DNA from: Dillenia suffruticosa | Lineage: Eukaryota; Streptophyta; Magnoliopsida; Dilleniales; Dilleniaceae | NCBI GenBank assembly: GCA_033439265.1 | Contig: JAVTVX010000034.1 | Coordinates: 21,032,501-21,096,500 of the forward strand | Direction of reading: 5' to 3' | DNA length: 64,000 nt | In this document: in pieces, positions 1 to 12,330 of the stretch | Position numbering within the stretch: position 1 is the first letter of the stretch | Layout of the letters: every line of letters begins with the position of its first letter | Notes under the pieces: model-generated | What the model was told of the DNA's origin: nothing | The model's database searches: none | What the model saw: only the letters and a program-made list of their open reading frames with translations | Translations under genes and position numbers: made by a program

Positions 1-289
1 TCATAAAAAATTTTCTTCCACTTAAGAGCAGATTGAGATTACAATGAAAATTTGTAAACAAAATTTAGTTTCTTTTTTTTTTTCAATTTTATATAACTTA
101 GGGAGAGTAATACCCATTTCTTTTCCTTCTCTCCCTTCACTTTTCATATTCATTTTCTTCCCTTCCATTCTTATCAAGTAAAATAAAAGAAAATGTATTT
201 ACCTCCGTAAAATAAATCTCTCCTTCCCCTTCCATTCCCTTCTCCTTTCCCCATCCCCTTACCTTTAATTAAATTCAAAGTAATCACCA

Positions 290-326
<37 letters not shown>

Positions 327-859
327 ATTGTTTGACACCTTTCATTAAAATTTACAAAAAGGGCAAACAAAAAGAACAAAATAAACTGAAGTCGTAGTGA
401 AGATTAAAATGGGTTTGATGTTACCGTTCCCCATAACGTTGCCAAAACAATGGCAATTGAATGTTTTTTAAATTTTTTTTTTCTTTTTTTTTTCGTTATA
501 AAGTTGACATTACTCGTATCATTGAATCTAAGGACATTATAGTAATAAAATATTGAATCAATGGACATTATAGTGATAAAATATCGAGTCGTTATATAAT
601 TTTTATTACCGTATCCAATAATTATTTTTTTAGAAATAAAATGGTAAAATAATCAATGCATTGAATAACAATCCATTACCGTAAACTAAACAAATATTAA
701 TACCATGGCAATTATAGAATGATATAAATTGATATAAAAGTCAACGTGTTATATTCAATTGATACCATTCAATTGTTACGAAAGATTTGAAGTCGAGAAT
801 CTTTTGTATATCAAAATAAAAAATAAAAAATTACGCTCACGAAGCAGAGAGAATCCTAT

Positions 860-1025
860 GAATATAGCGGTAAAATACTATATTTCCTTAACTATAGGTT
901 TTGAGTTCGAGCCATAGAAATAAAAAAATGAGATTTGAAAAAATCAACTTCTTAATGGACTCTACAGTATTCAGAATTAGTAAGGTAAAACATGGATATC
1001 GGTAGGTGAAAAAAAAAAAGAAAAA
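860..1025 (+). repeat. SINE-like element, family 1
   Basis: A Pol III B-box-like motif (GAGTTCGAGCC, about 902-912) is followed about 60 bp later by a conserved 3' segment (ACTCTACAGTATTC ... GGTAAAACATGGATATCGG) and a purine/A-rich tail. The same 3' segment recurs at about 1.7, 2.0, 4.1, 11.8, 39.6 and 49.7 kb, which marks a dispersed family rather than a gene. The boundaries are approximate and I see no clear target-site duplication. Confidence 0.55.
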
Positions 1026-1076
1026 AAAGAAAAAAAAAGGAGAATGCCAAGCGGAATAACCGGGTAATTTTAGCAT

Positions 1077-1200
1077 TTAATGGGCCAGGCCAGCCCGCTG
1101 GGGCGATGAACTTTCTTAAGCTGCAGGTGGACTACGTTGGATTTGGGCCTGTATTTCGGCCGCACAAAAGCTTTAGAGCCCAAACTCGCCCCTAGAAAGA
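1077..1200. promoter_or_regulatory. GC-rich island with TGGGCC motifs
   Basis: A block of about 120 bp is much richer in GC than its flanks and contains several TGGGCC/GGCCCA or GCCCA motifs (near 1080, 1146 and 1179). Such 'site II' elements are typical of proximal promoters of plant housekeeping genes. No gene start is visible next to it, so this could be the promoter of a gene lost or lying outside the window, or simply old GC-rich sequence. Confidence 0.25.
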
Positions 1201-1544
1201 ACCATTACCATGTTTTTTCTTTTCTTTTTTTTTTTCCCTAAATCCTTTTAATAGGGAACCTCAACAACCATCCGGTCCATAATTAAAACTTCTTCATGAT
1301 AACGCTTGGCCAAGATTTTCAATAATATTATTCATAATTGACTTTAATTTGTATTTATTTCGATCGGTCTTTTATTGTATAATTATTTTAAAATATTATT
1401 CAATTTAAATTAATAAAACTGAAACTTTATGAATATATTAAAAAAACAAAATAAGCATTTACTTTCTTTCTTGGCATTGAGATTAAAAGATCAATAAATA
1501 TTCTCTCCATTCTCAATAGCACAATGACATCTCCCCACCAACGT

Positions 1545-1775
1545 GGGTTGACTCAACTAGATATGAAGTTGAGTACCCTTGACCGAGGTTCGACTCCCGT
1601 TGGGAGTATCGGGATCTCATGTGTATAGAGCGTTCCCCGTTGAAAGTAATCGGACACTCCTTTGAGTTAATCGAGGTGAAATCCCGAATTAACTAAAACT
1701 CTGCTCAGCGATTGGTTCGGATTAATCGAGTCAAAACCTCATATATCGAGCAGTGTGCAAGACATGGTACCAAAA
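1545..1775 (+). repeat. tRNA-derived SINE-like element
   Basis: It contains a perfect B-box consensus (GGTTCGACTCC at about 1588-1598) and downstream the GGATTAATCGAGTCAAAACC segment typical of the local SINE family. It ends GGTACC followed by an A-run. A related but diverged copy lies near 34.2 kb. There is no coding content. Confidence 0.6.
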
Positions 1776-1864
1776 AAAAACAATGCCATCTCCCCAAATC
1801 ACTCCTCACCAAAAGAATTAACTAAAACCAAATTAAAGTAACATAAGCAAACCAAATTTCTTTG

Positions 1865-2055
1865 AATTGAGTAATCAGACATTCTATTCCTTTAATTAGA
1901 AATCTCGAGTTCGAGTTTTAGAAATGGTAAAAAAGAATTTAAAAGAACCAATTCCAAAAAATGAACCCCATTGGTACCAAAAAAAAAAAGAACTCTATAG
2001 TATTCGAATCGGATTAATTGGGTAAAGTTCAGATACTGGTAGTGAAAAAAAAAAT
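1865..2055 (+). repeat. SINE-like element, family 1
   Basis: It has a B-box-like TCGAGTTCGAG at about 1902-1912 and then the family 3' segment (ACTCTATAGTATTCGAATCGG, about 1991-2011). An internal A-run near 1979 precedes a terminal A-rich tail near 2045. The internal A-run suggests a nested or extended tail. It lies about 225 bp beyond the annexin stop codon, on the opposite strand. Confidence 0.55.
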
Positions 2056-2279
2056 AAATAAGATAAGCAATAAGATTATGCATATCAATTTTCATATAAA
2101 TACCTTATTACACGACAACAATCTGAAACAAACTTGTCAACAAATGAGCTCACAATAACACATATCTTTATTTTATTGAATTTTTGTCTTTGCATGATGC
2201 CACAAACACAAGCCAAAGTAGCACAAGATCACACGTGGGAAAAATGAAAATCATAAGAAATATGTAGTTGGTTGTCTTG

Positions 2280-5192
2280 CTAGTCACTTTGCTCTTTCTC
2301 AACCAAAGTGAGCAAGAAATCCTTGAAATTTCCATGAGTTTTAGCTTCAATAGTTTCAGATAGAGAAACTCCATACAACTTAGTGTATTCTTCTTTAATT
2401 TCCTTTATATCGACTGCCGCTCTTGTTACGATTACCCTAATTAGGGCTCTTTTTGCAGCCTCATCTGCACCATCTCTTAATGCTACATCCAACATCTGAA
2501 AACATAACAGGCACGTAAATACAATTCTAAGGCCTAAACTCATAGAAAATGGATAGAAGAATGATTGTTTTACCCGACTGAAATATGTTTGCGGAGCATA
2601 TATGCATTCAATCGTCTCTTTAAGGTAAATATCGACATCGAGATCCTAGAATCATTGAGGAATGTTATCAATATTAGCAACTTTGCATTCTAGTAAAGAG
2701 CTAAGAGATAGTTAAAGGACGATCATAACTCAGAAGCGTGTAGGATTCATGAATAACTTTGTTACATAAATTGCTTGAATGTACCACATGACAACATCCT
2801 ACCTCAGCAAGGTTGTTGCCAGAGATCTTCTTGTAGTGATTGAATAGTGTCTTGAGATGAAGCTTGCTTCTTGTGGACAGAATTCTCACTGCCTCATCAT
2901 TCTCTGAGGGTTTCTTCAAATCCCCATTTTTAATGGCATTGTAAAGTATCTCGGCCTCGGTTTTCGCTACCTCTTCATCCACTCGCGTTCCTTCGTATCT
3001 ATATGCACTCACTAATGCTACCAGCAGCTGCTCAAAGAAGATACAAATTTTAGTTATCAGTCTTCTTTCAATACCTCAAGGTGTTTCATAATGATGAGTG
3101 GGATATTCGACCCTTTTTCTCAAGGTAATAAAAAAAGAAAGATTCATTTTATTACTTATACCTTAAAATGCAAATCCTTTGTTGGCTATGAATTGGAGCT
3201 AAAAGAAAGAAATATTTTTTATATTTTTATAAAGATTGAGATTTGAGATAAATTTGCTAACGTTTTTCATTTGTGAAGGTTGTTTATAATTATTGGGCTC
3301 TTAGGCCCAAAAGCCACTTTATTCAAGTTGGGCTTTTGGGCTTGTGATGAATCATTTTTATTGATTTTTTTGTAATCTTGATACTTTGATATCTAAATTA
3401 TTTAATTAATCCGATTTAATCATATATAACCCAATTTAGGATAACTCTTCTGATGTCTATTTTACTATTTTTAATATTTGAACTCAAGATTTTTATTAAG
3501 GGGTTCGGTGTTCTGCCATTAGAGTCACAAATTTTTATTTTTTTTGTTTAATCTCCTGGGATGAATATACCTATCAATTTAATTTTCAAAAATGTTAAGA
3601 AAAAAGAAAGACCGAATTTACTTATTCTTACCTTGCGATCAGGACCATTCACGTAGTAAGCAACGTCTTCTTCGATGGAGTGATCAAAGAGGGAATGGTA
3701 GGCCCTTCTTGCTCCCAAAAGCTCTTCTGATGATCTCGTGCAGGCAATCTCAATGAGCACACCATATGACTCTGGTCCATCGATCAATGCTTCTCTTGCT
3801 AAACGAGCATCTCTTTCCCATGGATGCATTGTCCATAGTACCAATGTTGTCTACAACACATTCAAAGGGACACTCAAAACCTACACGTTCTTGGTTTTTT
3901 AAAGAAATTTTGAGCCAAACTAAATGAGAAAGATTTACGTTCACAAGATTGAAAACGTACAACATCAATGTTAAATCTCAAATTAACTAACTCGGTCATT
4001 CAAATCTAATATATAAATATGAGGATTTTTTGTTTGGTACCCATTACGGTATTTGAAACCGTACTCTAACTAATTCAATTCGAATATTTACGGGATTCTA
4101 TTTAAGAGTAACACTTCCAATATAATCTTTTTTATTCTTAAATTTCGAAATCGATATTTGATTAAAAAATTTAATACTCTATTCAACTAAACTTACTTTC
4201 TGTTGCTATAAATATCAGAATTCTAATGTAAAGATTACATTTTAATATAAAAATCTGAATTTTACTCATCACACGTGTTCAAAACCATGTTAAAATCTAA
4301 ATTCATTCTCTCTGATTTATATTAAAGCTCAAATCTGTTCAATTCATTCCGTCGGGCTCATATTAATGCTCAATTGCGATTACTCATATCATGGATATAT
4401 TTTGATCTAAATGGTCATAAAAAATTTTAGAATTCTAATCTAAGGATATGGTGAAATACTTAATATTATTTTGCCCTCATCCCTTGTATAGTGCTTAGCT
4501 TTTTTTTTAAATAAATCACATTGATCACAACTAAATCCAAATCGAATCGGTTGGATATGTGAGGATAACACTCTTACGGTATCGATTTTTGTCTTATACA
4601 AAAGTTGAATATAGAATTTTAAATTTTGTTTAAGAGGGAAAAATATTTAATCACCGGACGAACTAGATGTCGGTACATACTGCTTAGCTAAATGGGGGAG
4701 GGGATCTAATATTGAGCTTTATAAGCTTAAAAATACCACGTGAGATGAGAACTCAGAATCTAAAAAGAAAAATCATAAATACAATTTGACACTGAGGGAG
4801 ATATACCTTAAAGCGTAGGAATTCACGCTCAAGAAGAGCAACGAGACAATGATCCCACCTCTCAAACCCACGTTCATCTTCAATGAAAAATTGCTGACTC
4901 CTTTTTCTGAACACTTTCCTTTGCTCTGAATTCCATCTTCCCAATTCACTTATTAACAACTTCTCATTCACCCCAAATCCTACAAAACCCCACAAAAAAA
5001 AAAAAAAAAAAAACCCAAAAAAAAAATTTGTTGAAACCCAATTAAAAAGCAATAATTATAATTCCAAATTTTGATAAATTGAATGTTTGAAAAAACCAAG
5101 AAATTATGTAGAAAAAATGACAAAAAATGGGTAATCAAGAAAGAACCTGAAAAGGCTTTAGTAAGAGTTTCATGATCAGTAGGGAGAGCCAT
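2280..5192 (-). CDS. ANN4: Annexin D4-like protein (6 exons)
   Basis: Annexins are cytosolic Ca2+/phospholipid-binding proteins that dock on membranes. In Arabidopsis, ANN4 acts with ANN1 in osmotic and salt responses. The exons, in order of transcription, are 5192-5147, 4979-4807, 3850-3632, 3027-2803, 2645-2574 and 2495-2280. All borders are GT-AG and phases close exactly to 951 nt (316 aa, the usual annexin length). The start MALPTDHE matches the Arabidopsis ANN4 N-terminus, and the first intron splits the Gly codon of KAFSG. Four annexin repeats are visible: about residues 8-73, 74-146 (with HPWERDARLAREAL), 157-228 (SAYRYEG) and 238-311 (IVTRAAVDIKEI). The Ca2+ loops are degenerate: repeat 1 reads GFGVNE and repeat 4 DGADEAAK instead of GxGTDE, and the His of the plant ANN1 LAHR motif is absent. 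Its head-to-head neighbour is an ANN3-like gene. ANN4 identity is inferred from remembered family sequence. Confidence 0.93.
4025..4200 (-). repeat. SINE-like element inside annexin intron 2
   Basis: Read on the minus strand, this intronic stretch ends in the local SINE 3' segment (AATATTCGAATTGAATTAG ... ACGGTTTCAAATACCGTAATGGGTACC) and then an A-rich run, as in the copies at 1.7-2.0 kb. It is inserted in the same orientation as the host gene. The 5' boundary is not resolved. Confidence 0.5.
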
Positions 5193-5272
5193 TGCCAAAT
5201 AATTTACAAAATTACAAAATGTGATGATTCAATTTGCTGATTTGTGTGGGAGAGAGCAAAAGGCTTCTCTCT

Positions 5273-5280
5273 CTTTTATA
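5273..5280 (-). promoter_or_regulatory. TATA box of the annexin D4-like gene
   Basis: On the minus strand the sequence reads TATAAAAG about 80 bp upstream of the start codon. It is followed by a GA/CT-rich leader (GAGAGAGAAG ... CTCTCTCCC) typical of plant core promoters. This supports the ATG chosen at 5192. Confidence 0.65.
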
Positions 5281-5404
5281 CGAGATTTGAGGGATATTTT
5301 TGATATTTGGAAGCAAGGGGTATTTTCGATAACTTTTGAGCGAGTGTGGGGCCGTTATATAATTTATTGAAAGATATCCAGCTAACGCTTATTTGTCTCA
5401 TATT

Positions 5405-7484
5405 TTAATTTATGTAAGTTTCGAAGTTCAACGTTGTTGTTCTATTTATGATTTGGTTGTTATTTGTTGTCATTTATATCACATACTTCATATAGGTGTT
5501 GCTTTCATAGGGTTGTTGGGAGGGGATGGGCTCAAAATTAAGGAGGACCAGGCGTTACAACTAGACCCAAAATTATTGAGTGATTTGTGTTTGGTGGAAA
5601 AAGAAACCGAAACCAGAATCAGAATCAAAACCAAAACCAGGATTAGAACAATGACCCTGGATCTTATTCTAGAACCTAAAATTTTCATAAAATTTTGATT
5701 TTAGAATGTTTATGGATTAGTTTCAATTTTCTTTCTATTCAATTCTATTTTTTATAGTTCTTGCACAATAGCCGTTTTCTTTATGATTTTTACAATTTCA
5801 TATATTTTTAAGATTTTTCTAGGTTTTATAATTTTTTAAAAAATTCAGTTTTAGTTTTAAAAATTATGAAATAAAATCGAATTGGTTTACTTAATAGTTC
5901 CAAAATATGATAGTTTGTCCGATCAGTTGAATTAAATGACCTAATATGCGCTGTTATGGAAAATAATACTATTGTGAACAATAATTTGTAATTGAAATAT
6001 AAAAATTATGATACTTTGTCTGAACAGTTGAATTAAATGAATCAAATCAGATTCGAACATAATGCTAAAGTGTAGTGTTAATTATAATCATGTGTCAGTG
6101 AACTAGAGAACAAGAGAGCAAGAAACTTGAAGTAGTCGGTTAAGGGATGGATTGGCCTGGACGAAGAAAACTGTGTACCGCCTCCCTTTATTTTTTTTAC
6201 ATAGCAAGACTCAAGCCCTAAACTTTTTTAAAGAAGAGAAAAAATGATATCAATTGAGTTATAACTCGTTAGTTATATTCAATTTCTTTACTCCTCTAGT
6301 TACTTGACCGGAAGAAAATTCATGCAAATGGTAATAATCTACTATACTTGCACTCTTATTTATTTTTTCAAGTTTCTCTTACTTTTCTTGCATTATTGAG
6401 GTCTCCTAAAGGCAAAATCTTCTCTGCAATCGAGCACGTTCCAATGCAGCTTAAAATATTGAAATGGATAAGACATGCCAACCCTCGACACAGAGGCTTT
6501 GGATTCAATTACTACATGTGTACATAATGCATGCCACGATTAGTATGTCATTTCTCTTATTACTATATAATATATTTCGGTATTAAAATATTTTGATATT
6601 TTTTATAAAATTATATATGTAATTAATAAAAACAAGTGATATATATACATATATATATATATATATATTCTTTCAATTCAAAGTTATCTTTGTCGTTAAA
6701 ATATTTCAATCGGTAAAATAAATAAATCGATAAAATAAAATAAAGCAAAATCTCTTAACCACTCGGTGTTCGAAGGTACTAAATATTATTTGTACCTAAG
6801 AAAAATGTTATTCCTTTAAAATAAATAAATGATGCTACCACCAATTATACATTGACACGTCATCCCTCACCATCATGCATGCACTTCTCTTTTTTTCTCT
6901 GGATACATGTTTCACCTAACGTTATCCGTAATCATTCTTCCCCCCAGCACGGGTCACAGGATGTTGGTGGTGTTTGGACATTTCATTATTTGCTTTTCTT
7001 TATTATTATTTGTTTCATTTTTTCATAAAAAAAATAATAATAATTTAATTATCTCTTCTGAGTGTTATCATAAGAATCGGATCCCTCTTTAAATATATTC
7101 AGTTTAAACTATAAAAAAATAAATAATTTAAGTTTAAATAAAGCCGTTTAATAATTTGTGATAATATATATATAATATTTAATAATATAATAAGATATAT
7201 CCTGAGCTTAATTTTTTGCCACATTGGTTGTAAGCTTGATAACGTGAGAGAGGACAAAATTGAATAATTGAAAAGTTGATAAGAAAATTTTCATTGAAGT
7301 TGTCATCAAAAACCATATTCAATAGGTATCGCCAAGGGACGCAAGCAGAACACGAGGCCCAGAAACAACAAGAAACTTATGATGATTTTTGCTTTTGGTC
7401 GTTAGGTGTGGAAGCTTATCAATTATTCACAACAATCTATCTCAACATCTGAATATTTTACCATGTCCTTGCTTTTAAGCACAT

Positions 7485-7535
<51 letters not shown>

Positions 7536-7565
7536 CTGGAAGCTTATCAATTGTGGGGCACATTT
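5405..7565. repeat. Tandem array unit 1 between the annexins
   Basis: This is the first of three related units. It opens with a conserved segment of about 1.45 kb (5405-6865) that includes a short open stretch (GGDGLKIKEDQALQLDPKLL, 5522-5581) followed by a repetitive Arg/Lys/Thr-rich tail. Next comes an AT-rich part (6997-7250), then a GGAAGCTTATCAATT ... ACATTTTCTCTCTC segment with a (TC)n tract (7487-7530). Matching blocks recur at 7.57-8.76 plus 11.20-11.51 kb, 12.73-13.08 kb and 13.37-14.20 kb. The open stretch may be a captured exon. I do not recognise it. Confidence 0.75.
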
Positions 7566-8758
7566 TCTCTCTCTTTTTCTGACATTGTTTTTGTTCTATT
7601 TATGATTTGATTGTTATTTGTTGTCATTTATATCGCATATAGATGTTACTTTCATAGAGTTGTTGGGAGGGGATGAGCTCAAAATTAAGGAGGACCACCA
7701 TTACAACTAGACCCAAAATTATTGAGTGATTTATGTTTTGTGGAAATACATACCGAAACCAGAATAAGAACCAGAACCAGAACCAGAAAGAAACGATGAT
7801 CCTAGATCTTATTCTAGAACTTAGAATTTTCATCAAATTTTGATTTTAGAATGTTTATGGATTAGTTCTAATTTTCTTTCCATTCAATTCTATTTTTTAT
7901 AGTTCTTGCACAGATTTTTGGTTGTCGTTTTCTTTATCGTTTTTAAAATTTCATATATTTTTAAGATTTTTCTAAATTCAATTCTTGATTGTGGTTTTAT
8001 AATTTAAAAAAGAAATTCAGTTTTAGTTTTAAAAATTAAGAAATAATATCGAATTGGTTTACTCATTAGTTCCGAAACATGATAGTTTGTCCAATCAGTT
8101 GAATTAAATGAATCCTAATATGCGTTGTAATGGAAAATAATACTATTGTGAACAATAATTTGTAATTGAAAAATAAAAATTATGATACTTTGTCCGAATA
8201 GTTGAATTAAACGAATCAAATTAGATTCGAACATAATGCTTAAATGTGGTGTTAATTATCATGCGTTAGTGAACTAGAGAACAAGAGAGCAAGAAACTTG
8301 AAGTAGTCAATTAAGGGATGGATTGGTCTGAATGAAGAAAACTATGTACAGCCTCCTTTTTTTTTTTTAAACATAACAAGACTCGAACCCGAGATCTGTT
8401 TAAAAAGGAAAGAGAACGATATCAATTGAGTTTAATTCATTAGTTGTGTTCAATCTCTTTATTCCTCTAGTCACTTGACCCGAAGAAAAACCACGTATAT
8501 AGTAATATTCCACTAACTTTCACTCTTATTTATTTTTTCAATTTTCTCTCACTTTTCTTGCATTATCGAGGTCTCCTAAAGGCAAAATCTTCTCTGCAAA
8601 CGAGCACGTTCTAATGGAGCTTAAAATATTGAAATGGATAAGACATGCCAACCCTCGACACAGAGGCTTTGGATTCATCTGGTTTGTTTGATTGCTATTC
8701 TCAATTTTCAATTGCTACATGTCTACATCATGCATGCCACGATTGATGTCATTTCACT

Positions 8759-11203
8759 CACTATAAAAAAAACATACTTTTAGTCATAAATTTAGTGATG
8801 AAAATTTTTAAAAAAATTTGTAGCTAAAAATATTAGTGAAGAATTTAGTGACGAAAAATTTTTCGTCACTAATAACACGTCGCAAAAATTTAACCGAAAT
8901 TAGAAATCCGTCGCTAAATTTAATGATGAAAATCTAAAATCTATCGCTAAATTTAGCGACAAATAATTTTTCGATACTAAAATTCATCACAAAATTTAAC
9001 GACGAAAAATTATCCGTCGCTAAAGGAGCGACGAAAAAAATCCATTACTAAATTTAGTGACAAAAATCTAAAATTCGTCGCTAAATTTAGCGACAGATAA
9101 TTTTCGTCGCTAAAATCCGTCGCTAATTTAGAGATGAAAAATTATCCGTCGCTAATTTAGCGATAAAAAAAAAGTCATTACTAAATTAACGACGAAAAAT
9201 TATCTGTCACTAATTTATCGAAAAAAAAAAAGTTCGTCGCTAAATTCAAAATGCCCAAGGGAGCATTTTTCAAAAAAAATCATCGCTAAATTATCTTTCC
9301 TTCACATTTTTATAATAATAATAAAATAATATACAATAACAATTTAAAATAATAAATATAATAACATCTTTTACTTATTATCTGTAACCTATAACCACCA
9401 ACCTAAAATAATATTAATTAAAAATAATAAATATAATAATTTTTAATAAAATAAAAAATAATAAAATACTAATTTAAAATAAAATAATAAATTAATTAAA
9501 AAATATATTAATATTATATTTTGTTTTCTTCTTTTTTTTTTACTTTTTTATTTTATTATTCTTTTTCATTTTTATTTAATTTTTTTTGAATCGTAGAATA
9601 GTTTAAAAATGGATGACGACATCTTAATAATATAAAATTATAATTATCAATATTAGTTTAAATTATAATATATTAATAATTTAAAAAATCTATATATTTA
9701 ATCACAAAATATTTATTGTTCAAAATATATAATATTAATTAATCATAATTCATTCATATCATTCAATATAATTATTATTCAAATCTATTGGTTTGAATAT
9801 ATAAGAAATTTCAATGAGAATAGAAAGGAAAAAAAACCTCAAAATAGAGATGAGAGTAAAATAAGCAGGAAGGAAAAAAAAATGAGAATAAAAAAAAATG
9901 AGATTCAGGAGGAAAAAAGAAATAAAAAAAATATTATCATACAAGACTTAACGGTGCAGTGGTTGACATTTCTTCTGTTCAAATCTAAGATCCAAGATTC
10001 GAATCCCTTCAATAGCATTTTTGATAAAAAAAAAAAAAAAAAGCATTTTTTGAAAAGATGAAGGGCGGGCACCCATGCATGCATTTGTTAATAAAATACT
10101 AATTTTCATATTTAATAAAATTATAAATAATACAATACTAATTTAAAATAAAATAATTAATTAATTAAAAAATATATTAATATTAATCTTAGAAAAATAA
10201 AATATAAAAAAATAAAATAAAATGTTATTTTAAAATATTATAACATAATAAATTGATTTGTTCATATGGTTTTAAATAATATAATTTAAATAAAATTAAA
10301 TATATGGTTTTTTTAAGATTTAAATAATATTATTCTTTTAAAAAAATGAAATATAATATAATAAAATAAAATGTTAAATTAAAATATTATAACATAAATG
10401 GTGAACTCGCAATAGAATTTGAAAATGGTGAACTCCATTTTCGTTACTACATCAAGGGATGAAAATTGTCTGTTACAGATTGATTGAATTATTTATTGTT
10501 GTAAATTCTTAATTTGGTGAAAATTATAATATTTATTATATATTTAATTCAATTTCGTTATTCAGAATTGGTTAAAACGGGGGATACGGTTGAAAATATT
10601 TCCTAATGAAGTATAGAAAAAATTTAGTTATGAAACTAGACTTAAATTTTGAAATATAGATAATAAATTAGTAACGAATTTGGTCACGAATTTTAGAGTT
10701 CGTTACTAAATTTAAAGACAAATATTTTTTCGAGACTAATTAGCAACGAATTTAACAATGGAAAATTTTTGTAACTAATTTGCAATAGAATTTGCCACAA
10801 AATCTTTTCATTGCTAAATTTAGCGAAAAAAGTTGTCACGAACTTTTTTTATGGCTAAATTTAGCTAAGGACAACTGTATCCGTGGCAAAATTTAGTCAC
10901 GAAATATTATTCGTCGCTAATTAGCGACGAAATTTGCAATGAAAAATTTTTTGACGTCAATTAACGACGAATTTAATCACGAAAGCGTTTTCGTCACTAA
11001 TTAGCGACGAATTTAGATGATGTGTTCGTCACTAATTTAGCCACAACTTCTTGTTTGTCGCAAATTTTGTAACAAATTAGGGATAAAAAAGTTTTCGTCC
11101 CTAAATTCGTTGCAAAATAGTGATGAATTTTTTCCGTTGTAAAATAGCGACGAATTTTTTCCGTCGCGAAAATCCATGACTAAAAGTGTGTTTTTTTGCA
11201 GTG
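8759..11203. mobile_element. Non-autonomous CACTA (En/Spm) transposon, 2,445 bp
   Basis: The element starts CACTATAAAAAAAACATACT and its right end, reverse-complemented, starts CACTGCAAAAAAACACACT. Both ends then share TTTTAGTCAT. It is flanked by a 3-bp target duplication ACT (8756-8758 and 11204-11206), as is usual for CACTA elements. Both subterminal regions (about 8.84-9.29 and 10.66-11.17 kb) are packed with short direct and inverted repeats built on TTAGCGACGAAAAATT, the expected transposase-binding pattern. No transposase ORF is present, so it would need a helper. Array unit 1 (around 6545-6575) is a paralogous site without the insertion. Confidence 0.92.
9935..10038 (+). repeat. tRNA-derived SINE-like element nested in the CACTA element
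   Basis: An A-box-like stretch (GTGCAGTGGTTGAC) and a B-box-like GATTCGAATCCC are spaced as in tRNA genes and are followed by a 17-nt A-run. It lacks a foldable tRNA 3' half, so it is read as a SINE rather than a tRNA gene. Confidence 0.5.
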
Positions 11204-11699
11204 ACTTATTACTATAAAATATATTTCGATACTAAAATATTTTGATATTTTTTATGAAATTATATATGCAATTAATAAAAACAAGTGACATATATAAAAT
11301 TTCATTCCAAAGTTATCTTGGTCGCTATTTTATTCAAGATGAAATATATAAAATTTATTTAAAACATATCAATCGGTAAAATACAACAAAATCTCTTAAT
11401 CACTCCGTGTCCCAAGATACTAAATATTATTTGTATAGAAGAAATATGTTATTCCTTTAAAATAAATAAATGATGCTACCGCCAATTAAACATTGAGACG
11501 TCATCCCATACCCAACCGAATTTGTTTGGCAAAAGTTATTGAGTGAAAGGAAAAATATTGTTTATGAAGAGGAATTTTTGCTTTTTTTTTTTGAATTTAT
11601 AATACACTTTTAATTAATTTAAAACTATTCTTCAAAAAAAAAAATGTGACACGATATCAAGCAACAATTGACATAAAGATCATTATAATTTTTCAATAA

Positions 11700-11875
11700 C
11701 AAAAAGTTGGGTGCAATGGTCGGTAACCATTATCTTAAGTTTGAGTTACGAGAACAGAGAAATAGGATTTAGGAAAATCAACCTCCTCATGGAGAGCCCC
11801 ACAATGTTCAGGTAGATTAATCAGATAAAATTTAAATACCGATTGATGGTAAGTATTCCACCTACACAGAAAAAT
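11700..11875 (+). repeat. SINE-like element, family 1
   Basis: A-box-like TGCAATGGTCGGTAAC at about 11712-11727 and a degenerate B box (GTTTGAGTTACGAG) are followed by the family 3' segment (CCACAATGTTCAGG ... AAATACCGATTGATGG). It lies in the part of array unit 2 that has no counterpart in unit 1. Confidence 0.55.
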
Positions 11876-12195
11876 AACATAAAGATCATTATAACAAAAT
11901 GAATAATTCATTCACCACAAAATCCATATACAATCCGAAATGATGGAGGCTTCTCTTAGCATTCCAATCTTCCATCATGATCTAGGGTTTCCTTCACCAT
12001 TCTTTTGGTATTTTCTTTTATCAAAGCTAATTGACAAACCCCAGTTTGATTATTCTGTTTCATAAATTAAGGGAATAGAATATATGCACACAGGTGAGGC
12101 TAAGCTTATCGGTGGTGAGTCACATGGGAGAAGATTACCCCATTTTGGACCCACCAAAGAAACCCACTCCAATTAGAAATATAGGGTAAGAGAAA

Positions 12196-12330
12196 GTAAA
12201 CGTATATGTACGTAGTTTTTTCCTTACATTTTTTATAAAGAAACTATTTATACGTTTCGAACCCGTAATCTCAAGGTCATAAAAAAAACAATTCTACCGT
12301 TACGTCAAAATTCACCCTCAGAAATTAATA
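12196..12330 (-). repeat. Au-like SINE fragment
   Basis: Read on the minus strand it has GTAACGGTAGAATTG (A box), GGGTTCGAAACG (B box) and then ATGTAAGGAAAAAACTACGT. This order matches the plant Au SINE head (A box, B box, GGTAAGGCTGCGTAC region) in degenerate form. A sister copy lies at about 25.93-26.07 kb. Confidence 0.55.

Noticed and set aside
888-1076. Poly-Phe ORFs such as those at 0.9, 1.9 and 9.8 kb
   Set aside because: They are translations of A/T-rich SINE tails and homopolymers with no coding signal.
8840-9290. CRISPR-like array of short repeats (GCGACGAAAAATT)
   Set aside because: The repeats vary, occur in both orientations with no unique spacers, and lie in the subterminal part of a CACTA transposon in a plant genome.
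9935-10038. A functional tRNA gene
   Set aside because: A and B boxes are present, but no acceptor stem or full cloverleaf can be drawn, and it ends in an A-run. It is read as a SINE.
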